A stretch of 64,000 nt of DNA from Geotoga petraea. Its GTDB lineage: Bacteria > Thermotogota > Thermotogae > Petrotogales > Petrotogaceae. The stretch lies in assembly GCF_900102615.1 (NCBI RefSeq), contig NZ_FMYV01000002.1:186001-250000 (forward strand), read 5' to 3'. Below the pieces are notes generated by a model, which worked only from the letters and a program-made list of their open reading frames with translations, was not told the origin of the DNA and did not search any database. Shown here piece by piece: positions 1 to 8,068 of this stretch. How positions within the stretch are numbered: position 1 is the stretch's first letter; every line of letters begins with the position of its first letter. The position numbers and the translations under genes are program-made.

Positions 1-833
1 CTATATTTCTCGATATCATTTTCAATGTTTAATTCTTTTAATGCTTTGTCTAATTCATCATCGGATAAAGGCGAACCATGATATTCATGCCTATTTTTCA
101 TGAATGAAACCCCTTTACCAATTATAGTTGAAGCAATAATGACTGTTGGCCCCATTTTATTATTTTCTGCAATCTCTAATGCTTCATTAATTTGAATTAA
201 ATTGTGGCCATCTATTTCTAAAACATTCCATCCAGCAGATTTATATTCTTCCTTTATATTTACAGGAAGAACGTCTCTCGCTCTACCAGAAATTTGAATA
301 TCATTGTAATCGACCAAAACAATTAAATTATTTAAATTTTCTTTTTTTGCAGTTCTTCTGGCTTCTGAAATCTGGCCTTTAGGACTTTCTCCATCGCTGG
401 AAAAAACATAAACTTTTGAATCTTCATTTTTCATCTTAGCAGCCAATGCAAAGCCAACACCAGCTGATAAACCTTGACCAAGATTTCCAGTGGACCATTC
501 AATGCCTGGTATTCCCCTTGTTACATGTCCCTCAAAAATTGAACCAGGATGTCTAAATCCTGAAATAACGTCATCTATAGCAAAAAAGCCTAACCTCGCT
601 AAAGAAGAATAAACACCAGGAGAAGTATGACCATGAGAGACAACTGTTTTATCTCTTTTTTCATCAAAGGGGTTCTTTGGGTCAATATTTGCTCTATTAA
701 AAACAGAAAGGTATAATTCTATTGATGACATTGAGCCACCTGGGTGGCCAGAAGAAGCTACCGATGTCATTTTTAAAATATCCCCTCTACATAATCTTGC
801 TAATTCTTTTAATTCACTTAAGCTATTTTTCAA
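1..833 (-). CDS. Transketolase, N-terminal subunit (partial, C-terminus off window)
   Basis: This is the thiamine-diphosphate-binding N-terminal half of a split transketolase, which transfers two-carbon ketol units in the non-oxidative pentose phosphate pathway; the pyrimidine-binding half should be the next gene beyond base 1. About 277 codons are visible. They show the early SSGHPGGS motif, a VDYND segment matching the ThDP/Mg Asn site, and GKGVSF followed by HG near the cut end. The usual GDGE motif reads SDGESPKGQ, so the first Gly is Ser. I start at TTG (833-831) because GGAGGTG lies just upstream at 840-846. It is the last visible gene of the dxr-to-transketolase run, 18 bases after ricT. 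Confidence 0.9.
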   Translation of the reverse strand, partial: MKNSLSELKELARLCRGDILKMTSVASSGHPGGSMSSIELYLSVFNRANIDPKNPFDEKRDKTVVSHGHTSPGVYSSLARLGFFAIDDVISGFRHPGSIFEGHVTRGIPGIEWSTGNLGQGLSAGVGFALAAKMKNEDSKVYVFSSDGESPKGQISEARRTAKKENLNNLIVLVDYNDIQISGRARDVLPVNIKEEYKSAGWNVLEIDGHNLIQINEALEIAENNKMGPTVIIASTIIGKGVSFMKNRHEYHGSPLSDDELDKALKELNIENDIEKY

Positions 834-851
834 TCAAAACACCTCCAATTT

Positions 852-1697
852 TTATTCTTTTACTATTTTTTCATCTAAATTATTAAAATACTGAAAAGGG
901 ACTTTTATCAATATTGGCTGGTTTTCTTCAATAATTTGAAGAGTAACCTCTTTCAAAAAAACATTTACAGTTATTACTTTAGCAGGTTTATTGTCATATT
1001 CAATAGTTGAGTTTTCGTTCGGAACATTTCTCAACACTTCTTCATAAAACTCATTTTCATATTTTAAACAACATAATAATTTTCCGCATCTTCCAGATAT
1101 TTTTGCAGTATTAATCATCATTTGTTGAGTTTTAGCAAGTTCCATCTTAATTGATGAAAATTCCCTTAAGAATCTGGCACAACAAGCTACTTGTCCACAA
1201 AGCCCTAATGAACCTTTCATTTTAACTTCATCTCTAATGCCAACTTGTCTAAGCTCTATTCTTACTTTGTACTTTTTAGCAAGTATCTTAACCAATTCTC
1301 TAAAATCAACCCTTGAATCTGCACCGAAGAAGATGATCAATTTTGATTTATCAAATGTATATTTTGCTTTTAAAACTCTCATTTGTAAATTAAGTTCTTC
1401 TGATTTTTCTTGGGTGAATTTCTTAACCTCATTTGCGTCTTTCAAAATATTTTCATGAATTTCTTTATCTTCTTCAGTTAGCTTTCTTATTATAGGAGTT
1501 GGTTCATCATCTAAATCATCAAAATTTCTTTCTTTTAAAGGAGCTATAATCTTTCCAACTTCAAGACCTAAATCAGAGTTTACCAAAACAAGATCATTGA
1601 TATTGTATTCGTCTTCAGGTCCATTAGGTTGAAAAAAATACATTTTATCTTTCTTCATAAGCTCTACACCATAAACATTTATTTTCAATTCAGGCAT
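852..1697 (-). CDS. ricT: PSP1-domain protein, RicT/YaaT family
   Basis: The 281-residue protein belongs to the PSP1 C-terminal family. In Bacillus, RicT works with RicA and RicF to direct RNase Y to particular transcripts and carries Fe-S clusters. The signature cysteine-rich stretch is visible in the middle: GLCGQVACCARFL, then SGRCGKLLCCLKYE, a pattern suited to Fe-S binding. It sits 12 bases after holB, the same yaaR-holB-yaaT order as in Firmicutes. Family membership is clear; the exact role here is inferred, since RicA and RicF are not in the window. Confidence 0.88.
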   Translation of the reverse strand: MPELKINVYGVELMKKDKMYFFQPNGPEDEYNINDLVLVNSDLGLEVGKIIAPLKERNFDDLDDEPTPIIRKLTEEDKEIHENILKDANEVKKFTQEKSEELNLQMRVLKAKYTFDKSKLIIFFGADSRVDFRELVKILAKKYKVRIELRQVGIRDEVKMKGSLGLCGQVACCARFLREFSSIKMELAKTQQMMINTAKISGRCGKLLCCLKYENEFYEEVLRNVPNENSTIEYDNKPAKVITVNVFLKEVTLQIIEENQPILIKVPFQYFNNLDEKIVKE

Positions 1698-1709
1698 TTT
1701 TTGTTCCTC

Positions 1710-2711
1710 CTAATTTTTTGAGTAGGTTTCTTTTATTCTTATGAAATGTGTAATAACTTCCAAAGTAAAATTGTGATTTGATACCGAAGAGTTAATAATC
1801 TTGTTATTATATTCAAAAGTATCAAATAATAATTCTAAATCAATTTTATAATCTTCTATTCCAAAGAATTCAATCAAATCATAATTATACATAAATTTCC
1901 ATTTGTTTGTCATTTTTGAAATTAAAGAATCGTGGATTAAAATATTAGATAAAAGCGATATCATTTTTAAAAATTCTATTGGATTATCTAAAGAATTCTT
2001 TATTCCCTTTAATTTTAAAATAGTTTTATTCAATATTTCATCTGAATTTTCAGTTATAATTTTCTTCAAAATATAATAATATGAAAATATAAAAAACACT
2101 TTTGATCTTGTATCAGATTTATAAGAGATTAAAAATTTTAATGCCTTGTCAAAATCAATTTCATTTACAGTTCTTATAAAACCCGTAAGGCTTTTTTCAT
2201 CTAAGTTGTTAAAATAATAAACATATTCATAACCAAGTGCACTATATATTTGGAATAATTTAATATTATTTTCTTTTATAGAGTTGAATTTTTCAAATTC
2301 TAAATTTTTTATAGGAATATCAAAGCGAGTTAATCTACTTCTTGTAGTTGGTAATAAATTGTTCCAGGAATTTGTATGAGTTATTATTAAAGCAAAAGTT
2401 GGAGGCTCCTCAAGAATTTTCAATAAAGAGTTTTCTGCTGATTCATTTAACTTATCAATTTCATTTATAACTACAATTTTTATATTTGAATAGTTTGGCT
2501 TGTATTTTAGAAATTCATGGATTTCTCTTATTTGATCTATTTTAATGTTGCCTTTTATTGGCTCTAAATTTAGCAAATCAAGTTTGTTAAAGTCATTAAT
2601 TTTTGATATTTTGTCTTCAATAAATTTTCTATTGTTAAAAATTTCAGATGAGTAAAAACAAATTGATTTACCAGCGAATTTATCTAAATTTAAATTTAAA
2701 ATTGAGCTCAT
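1710..2711 (-). CDS. holB: DNA polymerase III delta' subunit-like clamp-loader ATPase
   Basis: The 333-residue protein resembles the delta' subunit of the clamp loader, which opens the sliding clamp together with DnaX and delta. The diagnostic AAA+ segment SAENSLLKILEEPP is present at about residues 90-105, followed by a TTRSRLTRF sensor-like stretch in place of the usual SRC motif. No intact Walker A is seen, which is usual for delta'. The C-terminal half is divergent. AAGGGG lies before the ATG. The matching tau/gamma subunit DnaX is encoded at 51823-53208. Confidence 0.85.
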   Translation of the reverse strand: MSSILNLNLDKFAGKSICFYSSEIFNNRKFIEDKISKINDFNKLDLLNLEPIKGNIKIDQIREIHEFLKYKPNYSNIKIVVINEIDKLNESAENSLLKILEEPPTFALIITHTNSWNNLLPTTRSRLTRFDIPIKNLEFEKFNSIKENNIKLFQIYSALGYEYVYYFNNLDEKSLTGFIRTVNEIDFDKALKFLISYKSDTRSKVFFIFSYYYILKKIITENSDEILNKTILKLKGIKNSLDNPIEFLKMISLLSNILIHDSLISKMTNKWKFMYNYDLIEFFGIEDYKIDLELLFDTFEYNNKIINSSVSNHNFTLEVITHFIRIKETYSKN

Positions 2712-2721
2712 AGCTATCCCC

Positions 2722-3189
2722 TTATCTATATAAATCTAATAAAAGTCCATTTATTTCTTCAACTCTTGAAGCGTAGAATAAAGTATTTTTTTCTTTGTTC
2801 ATAACTGATTCTGTGATTTCTTTTATTTTGTTATCTACCACTTCTGCTATTACATGAAGCCTGGGTGAACCATTTTCCATGTCTATGTCTTCTTTAACTT
2901 TATATATCTTTTTTTCGATCTTTTTTAAAAATTCTTTAATTGACTGCTTATAATTTTTCAGATTACTTTGAGTTGGAGATTTTACAAATCTATTTCCAAA
3001 ATTCAATATTTCATCTAAGAGTTTTTTAATCTCTCTTTCTGTTATTTTATACTCTGTATCAGTCAATATATCAAAAAATCCATCTTCAATTGAACTACTT
3101 TTTAAAGAAGTAGTTTTTTTTCTTTTTGTTTTTTTTGATTTTTTCGTGTTTTCAGATTTGTTGTTCCCCGTTGGGTTGATATACATCAT
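2722..3189 (-). CDS. DUF327 (YaaR-like) protein
   Basis: This is a 155-residue DUF327 protein of unknown biochemical function. The first ~35 residues are Lys/Ser/Thr-rich and probably disordered. The rest is predicted helical, with the family-type pattern around RFVKSPTQSNLKNYK and a C-terminal LFYASRVEEINGLLLDLYR segment. Its ATG overlaps the ispG stop (ATGA), so the two are translationally coupled. A second in-frame ATG follows directly at 3186 and is better spaced from the GAGGTGAT ribosome site. In Bacillus, yaaR lies directly before holB, as here. Confidence 0.82.
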   Translation of the reverse strand: MMYINPTGNNKSENTKKSKKTKRKKTTSLKSSSIEDGFFDILTDTEYKITEREIKKLLDEILNFGNRFVKSPTQSNLKNYKQSIKEFLKKIEKKIYKVKEDIDMENGSPRLHVIAEVVDNKIKEITESVMNKEKNTLFYASRVEEINGLLLDLYR

Positions 3190-4238
3190 ATCACCTCTAT
3201 GTATTCTTTTATAACCTCACTTAATCTTTTTTCAATATCTTCTTTTTTTACATTTTCTATTAATTTTCCTTTTTTAAAAATAGCAGCAGTTTGTTTGCTT
3301 CCTGCTATGGCTATGTCAGCATGTTTAGCTTCACCCGGGCCATTCACAACACATCCCATAACTGCTATAGTTATGTTTTTATCTATGTCCCCAAAATCTT
3401 TTACTATATTTTTAACTCTATTTGTTAATTTTTCAATATCAATTTCTGTTCTGGCACAAGTAGGACAAGATATTACTTTAATACCATTTTTTAGGCCAAG
3501 AGTGGTTAGCAATTTTTTAGCTGCTATTATTTCTTGAACTGGATCACCAGAAATAGAAATCCTAACTGTATCTCCAATACCATTTAATAATAGGGCACCT
3601 ATACCAGCTGAAGAAGAGATAATTGAATCTTCATATACCCCAGCTTCTGTTATTCCCAAATGCAAAGGATAGTCAATTTTTTTAGATATAATTTTGTTTG
3701 CTAAATAAGTTTGTTTGACATCAGATGATTTCATAGATATAACTATTTTATCAAATTCATATTTCTCAAGCAATCTTACTTGATGCAAAGCACTGTTAAC
3801 CATAGCCATTTCTATTGTATCATTTTCATATCTTTTATCTAAAGATCCAGAATTTGACCCCACTCTGATCGGAATATCATATTCTTTTGCTACTTTTACA
3901 ACCTCTGCTACTTTCCAGTCTGATCCTATGTTGCCGGGGTTGATTCTAATCTTTGAAATACCCGCTTTGATCGATTCTATAGCTATTTTATAATTAAAAT
4001 GAATATCAGCTATTAATGGAATGGGAGATGATTTTACTAACTCTTTTAATACTTTTACGTCATCATCGTTCCTAACAGAGATTCTTACTAATTCAGCACC
4101 AGCTGCATTTAATTGTTTAATTTGATTTATAGTCTCTTCAAAATTTGATGAATTAGTATTTGTCATTGTTTGTATAACCACGTGATTATTCCCACCGATT
4201 GACACATTACCCACATTTACAACTTTTTTTGAAAACAT
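3186..4238 (-). CDS. ispG: 4-hydroxy-3-methylbut-2-enyl diphosphate synthase
   Basis: IspG (GcpE) converts methylerythritol cyclodiphosphate to HMBPP using a [4Fe-4S] cluster, the penultimate MEP-pathway step. The N-terminal TIM barrel is visible (AELVRISV, IADIHFNY, KIRINPGNIG). The C-terminal domain carries the cluster cysteines in CPTCARTEID and MGCVVNGPGEA. I place the start at the ATG at 4238 (MFSKKVVNVG) because GAGGTAG precedes it; a 45-base longer frame would run into rseP. It has the usual single-domain length of 350 residues, and it sits with dxr from the same pathway. Confidence 0.97.
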   Translation of the reverse strand: MFSKKVVNVGNVSIGGNNHVVIQTMTNTNSSNFEETINQIKQLNAAGAELVRISVRNDDDVKVLKELVKSSPIPLIADIHFNYKIAIESIKAGISKIRINPGNIGSDWKVAEVVKVAKEYDIPIRVGSNSGSLDKRYENDTIEMAMVNSALHQVRLLEKYEFDKIVISMKSSDVKQTYLANKIISKKIDYPLHLGITEAGVYEDSIISSSAGIGALLLNGIGDTVRISISGDPVQEIIAAKKLLTTLGLKNGIKVISCPTCARTEIDIEKLTNRVKNIVKDFGDIDKNITIAVMGCVVNGPGEAKHADIAIAGSKQTAAIFKKGKLIENVKKEDIEKRLSEVIKEYIEVI

Positions 4239-4248
4239 ATTATCTACC

Positions 4249-5745
4249 TCAATTAAAAAATCTTGTAATATCGTTAAAAGCAATAAAAATCATTAAGCCC
4301 ATCAATATTATAAATCCAATAGCATGAATTAGAGATTCAATCTTAGGATTTACTTTTCTTCTTGCAATTATTTCATATAATGAAAATATAATTCTTCCTC
4401 CATCTAAAGCTGGTAATGGTAGTATATTTATAACTCCTAAATTAATTGTTATCAATGCCAGTATATTTAAAATAGATTCAAATCCAGCTTTTGAAGCTTG
4501 CCCTATGATTGTTGCTATTCCAATTGGTCCAGCAATTTCATTTGTATTAGTCTGCCCTGTGAAAAGTTGTTTTATAACTTGAACTACTGATTCCATAAGA
4601 GTTTTGGCCCATCCAAAAGAAACTGGAATTATTTCAACTAAAGATGGTTTCAGCCTATTATCAGAAATTTTCACTATACCTGGCTGAGAAAATATTTCTA
4701 TGAGATTTTCTTTATTCGATTGTAATTCAATTATTTTATCTTTTCTTAAAACTTTTAGATTTATTGTATTTTCTGTAAATGCTTTTATAATGCTGAACTG
4801 ATTTTCAGATAATTCAACCATAATATCATTTTCAGGTATATTCAACCTACTAATTGTGTTTACAAAATCAATTCCATTATCAATTGCTTCTCCTTCTATT
4901 TCTATAATTTGATCGTCTTTTTCAAAAATTTGATAATCTTTAGCTATGATGTTGGTATATATATCAAAATTTACTCCAATAATATACCTAGACTCCATTT
5001 TTTGTATATTAACAATATTACCTCGGATAGTTTTATCCTTATTAGAAAATGAAATGGGATCACCTGGTTCCATTTTGTTTAAAACTTCTATATCTTGATT
5101 TAAACCATTTATTTTATCTAGTTCATTTATAGAAGTACTCCCAGAAATATTTGATATTTGAACCATATATTCTGCGGGGATTTTTTGAGGAGTTAATTCT
5201 ATTTCTAATGATTTACCTTCTCTTATAATGTCTAAAGTAATTGTTTTTCCTTCTCTTATTTCCAAATTCAGAATTTGAGGATCAAAAACATAATCATTAT
5301 TAACTTTTTTAATGATATCGCCTGAACTTAAGCCCGCTTGTTCTGCTGGGGAATTTTGTAATACATTTTCAATTTGGACCTGGGGTAAACCATATATTAA
5401 TCCAGAGCCTGCAATTACTATTATACCAAGTAAAAATGAAAACAATGGACCAGCAAAAGATATTAACAGTTTTTGCCATGGCTTTTTGTTAAAAAGTAAT
5501 GTTGGGTCATCATTATCTTCAATGTTTTCGAGCTCATCTTCTCCTGCTAATTTAACATAACCTCCCAAAGGGATAGCCCTTATAGCAAAATCTGTTTTTT
5601 TACCTTTTTTAAAAAATAACTTTGGACCAAACCCTATAGAAAATTCCAAAACCTTTGTGTTAAACATTTTAGCAAATATAAAATGACCGAATTCATGAAC
5701 AACTACTATTATTGTAAAAATTATTAAAAACCATACTATAGCCAT
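4249..5745 (-). CDS. rseP: RIP metalloprotease RseP (site-2 protease)
   Basis: This is a membrane-embedded zinc protease that cleaves transmembrane substrates such as anti-sigma factors or leftover signal peptides. HEFGH near residue 18 gives the zinc-binding HExxH in the first membrane helix. The NILPLPALDGGR motif near the C-terminus supplies the third ligand. A PDZ domain is visible at SPAEQAGLSSGDIIKKVN. At 498 residues it is longer than many homologues, with a second PDZ-like stretch in the middle. The start overlaps the dxr stop by one base (TAATG). The dxr-rseP-ispG order is widespread in bacteria. Confidence 0.96.
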   Translation of the reverse strand: MAIVWFLIIFTIIVVVHEFGHFIFAKMFNTKVLEFSIGFGPKLFFKKGKKTDFAIRAIPLGGYVKLAGEDELENIEDNDDPTLLFNKKPWQKLLISFAGPLFSFLLGIIVIAGSGLIYGLPQVQIENVLQNSPAEQAGLSSGDIIKKVNNDYVFDPQILNLEIREGKTITLDIIREGKSLEIELTPQKIPAEYMVQISNISGSTSINELDKINGLNQDIEVLNKMEPGDPISFSNKDKTIRGNIVNIQKMESRYIIGVNFDIYTNIIAKDYQIFEKDDQIIEIEGEAIDNGIDFVNTISRLNIPENDIMVELSENQFSIIKAFTENTINLKVLRKDKIIELQSNKENLIEIFSQPGIVKISDNRLKPSLVEIIPVSFGWAKTLMESVVQVIKQLFTGQTNTNEIAGPIGIATIIGQASKAGFESILNILALITINLGVINILPLPALDGGRIIFSLYEIIARRKVNPKIESLIHAIGFIILMGLMIFIAFNDITRFFN

Positions 5746-6875
5746 TAAAGTTCCTCCTTAATAAATTCTTCTGCAATTTTTCTGCATTCATTATCTAAAT
5801 TAAAAATATCTTGAAAATTTTTTATATTTATTTGTTTTTTTTCAATTTCATTTATTACATAGTTAATAGTTTTGTTTATATCTAAGTATTTGATATTCCC
5901 CTTCAAAAAATAATCAACCGCTACTTCATCTGATGCATTTAGAGCAATATGCAATGAATGATTTCCGAGAATTCTATCTAAATTTTTTAAAACAGGATAT
6001 TTTTGTATATCTGGTTCTTCAAAGTTGATTTCAGTATTTATAATATCTGGGATTTCATATTCATATAATCTGTCAGGATAAGTAAAAGCATAAGCAATTG
6101 GAACTTTCATATTCGGTTTTCCAAAATGCATTTTTATAACTCCATCTTTAAATTTGACCATAGAGTGAATATGAGAGTTTCTATTTATAAAAATTTTAAT
6201 TTTATTTGTGTTAAATAGATAGTAAGCTTCTATAACTTCAAGTATCTTATTAACCATACTTGCTGAATCTACAGTTATTCTCTTTCCCATGGACCATGTT
6301 GGATGATTCAAAACTTGTTCTTTGGTAATGTTTTTTAATTCAAAAGGTTGTTTATCTCTTAAAGAACCACCAGAAGCAGTTAAATATATTTCATCAATGG
6401 AATTTTCACCCAGAACAAGTTGAAAAATAGCACTATGTTCACTATCAACAGGGATTAGTTCATTGCCATTTTTTTTAAAAAGGTTTAAAATCAAGTCTCC
6501 TCCAAGAACTAAAGATTCTTTATTTGCCAGTGCAATTCTTTTTGAATATTTGGAAGCTTGTATGGTGTGAGCTAATCCTGCAGCCCCTGAAGTTGCTATT
6601 AAAGATATATCAGCATTTGCTTTTTCTATGGCATTTTCTGTAGAATTATCCCCTTTAAAAATTTTACATCCCTTATAAAAATTTGGTACTTCATTACTTG
6701 GTTTTGCTAAAGCTGCATATTTTAGACCATATTTTTCTATAATTATTTTTAATTTTCTCCAATTTGAGTTAACTGAACCTCCAATTAAGTTAATAGAATC
6801 ATTCAATGTATTTAAAACATCAAGTGCTTGAGTACCAATTGATCCAGTAATTCCAGTAATAAAAAGAGTTTTCAT
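5745..6875 (-). CDS. dxr: 1-deoxy-D-xylulose 5-phosphate reductoisomerase
   Basis: Dxr (IspC) converts DXP to methylerythritol phosphate with NADPH, the committed MEP step. The sequence shows the NADPH-binding GITGSIGTQ start, LANKESLV, the metal-binding PVDSEHSA segment, ASGGS, and the HPTWSMGKRITVDSASMVNK substrate loop. Its length of 376 residues is typical. It is the first gene of the minus-strand operon that runs to the window start, with GGTGAGGTG upstream of its ATG. It diverges from the HD-GYP gene. Confidence 0.97.
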   Translation of the reverse strand: MKTLFITGITGSIGTQALDVLNTLNDSINLIGGSVNSNWRKLKIIIEKYGLKYAALAKPSNEVPNFYKGCKIFKGDNSTENAIEKANADISLIATSGAAGLAHTIQASKYSKRIALANKESLVLGGDLILNLFKKNGNELIPVDSEHSAIFQLVLGENSIDEIYLTASGGSLRDKQPFELKNITKEQVLNHPTWSMGKRITVDSASMVNKILEVIEAYYLFNTNKIKIFINRNSHIHSMVKFKDGVIKMHFGKPNMKVPIAYAFTYPDRLYEYEIPDIINTEINFEEPDIQKYPVLKNLDRILGNHSLHIALNASDEVAVDYFLKGNIKYLDINKTINYVINEIEKKQINIKNFQDIFNLDNECRKIAEEFIKEEL

Positions 6876-6889
6876 TAATACACCTCACC

Positions 6890-6918
6890 TTGCTAAAATA
6901 TGAAAAATACTTTATAAT
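6890..6918 (+). promoter_or_regulatory. Sigma-70-type promoter for the HD-GYP gene
   Basis: TTGCTA at 6890-6895 and TATAAT at 6913-6918 are separated by 17 bases. They lie directly before the HD-GYP gene, so transcription would begin near 6925. Confidence 0.6.
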
Positions 6919-6950
6919 ATAATTATAATGTAATTATGGGGGTTTTCTTT

Positions 6951-7964
6951 GTGTCAAATATATTATTTATAAATTTATTATTTTCTTTCTTAATAGGCTT
7001 ATTATTGTATATGCCTATAAGTAGATTATACATCATATTAATTTTAATCTTGTTTATATTTTTTAACATTTATCTTATGATGAAAAAATCTACAAAAGAA
7101 AAACTGTTTAAAAACATTAAAACTCAAGATACTATAAAACATCTTAAAGAATTAATTAAGAATGAAACTAAATGTGAAGAGGTTAATATCTCAAAGGACG
7201 ATGAAAGGTTGGACGAATTTGAAAAAATAAATCTGAATTCCGAATACAATATATATATAAAAAATAAAAAATCTTCTTTTGATCCTGATATTAAAAATTA
7301 TGTTAATTATATTTTAGATTTATATTCTAATTATGAAAACAAAATATCTTCTGAAAATGCTATGAGAAGAGAAGTTAAATTATCAAAAATTCAATTTGTT
7401 TCCAAACTCAGAATATTAGCTGACAAATTTGATTCTGGTAAGAGTGGTCATACAAGGCGAATAGGTAATTTATCAAAACAATTAGCTCTGGATATTGGTT
7501 TTAATGAAAAATATTCTTATGAAATTGGATTATACTCTCCTTTGCACGATATCGGAAAAGTTTTAGTTTCTTCTAACATACTAAATAAACCTGGTAAATT
7601 GAACAGAGAAGAATATGAAATTATAAAAAAACATGTGCTTTATGGAGCGGAAATTTTGCAAGGTGTCGACTGGTTAAAAATAGCTTGGGAAATAGCATTG
7701 TATCATCATGAAAGATATGGTGGAGGAGGATATCCTTTTTCTTTAATTGGAGATAAAATACCAGTTTCTGCAAGAATAGTTTCTATAATAGATGTATATG
7801 ACTCAATAAGAGGGAAAAAAGTTTACAAAGAAACTGTAAGCCATGATGAAGCTCTTGAGAAGATGATTCAAATGCAAAATCATTATAAATATTTCGATCC
7901 GGATTTTTTTGATATCTTCTTAAAAAACAATGAAAAATACGATATTATATTTGATAAAAATTGA
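6951..7964 (+). CDS. Membrane-anchored HD-GYP phosphodiesterase
   Basis: This is a putative cyclic-di-GMP phosphodiesterase (EAL-independent HD-GYP type). Two membrane helices occupy about the first 45 residues. A variable linker follows, then the HD-GYP domain over the last ~190 residues with HDIGK, HHERYGGGGYP and a DVYDSI segment. The GYP motif is thus present as GGYP. I prefer the GTG at 6951, which has GGGGG about 8 bases upstream; an ATG at 6936 in the same frame has no ribosome site and lies only ~11 bases from the likely transcription start. No sensor domain is recognisable. A monocistronic role in signalling is inferred. Confidence 0.88.
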   Translation: MSNILFINLLFSFLIGLLLYMPISRLYIILILILFIFFNIYLMMKKSTKEKLFKNIKTQDTIKHLKELIKNETKCEEVNISKDDERLDEFEKINLNSEYNIYIKNKKSSFDPDIKNYVNYILDLYSNYENKISSENAMRREVKLSKIQFVSKLRILADKFDSGKSGHTRRIGNLSKQLALDIGFNEKYSYEIGLYSPLHDIGKVLVSSNILNKPGKLNREEYEIIKKHVLYGAEILQGVDWLKIAWEIALYHHERYGGGGYPFSLIGDKIPVSARIVSIIDVYDSIRGKKVYKETVSHDEALEKMIQMQNHYKYFDPDFFDIFLKNNEKYDIIFDKN

Positions 7965-7972
7965 ATAACATT

Positions 7973-8000
7973 TACTTTAATTTCAATAATTGTTAAAGTA
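7973..8000 (+). other. Hairpin downstream of the HD-GYP gene
   Basis: TACTTTAA (7973-7980) and TTAAAGTA (7993-8000) are exact inverted repeats, with an inner CAA/TTG pairing in the loop. No T-run follows directly, so it is only a weak terminator candidate. It could instead be part of the uraA leader. Confidence 0.35.
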
Positions 8001-8034
8001 GTTAGTGTATTCTCATTTTTAGAAACTTTTAAAA

Positions 8035-8060
8035 ATAGTCCAGTGAGGCTATAAAGGAGG
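8035..8060 (+). promoter_or_regulatory. PyrR-binding RNA loop overlapping the uraA translation start region
   Basis: AGTCCAGTGAGGCT at 8037-8050 matches at every position the mRNA consensus ARUCCNGNGAGGYU recognised by PyrR. It folds as a hairpin: ATAG (8035-8038) pairs with CTAT (8049-8052), with a bulged T, then CC/GG closing an AGTGA loop. The uraA ribosome site AAAGGAGG (8053-8060) follows the hairpin without a gap. PyrR bound with UMP would therefore hide the ribosome site, which suggests translational repression of uracil uptake. The pyrR gene is not in the window. Confidence 0.85.
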
Positions 8061-8068
8061 AATTTAAT

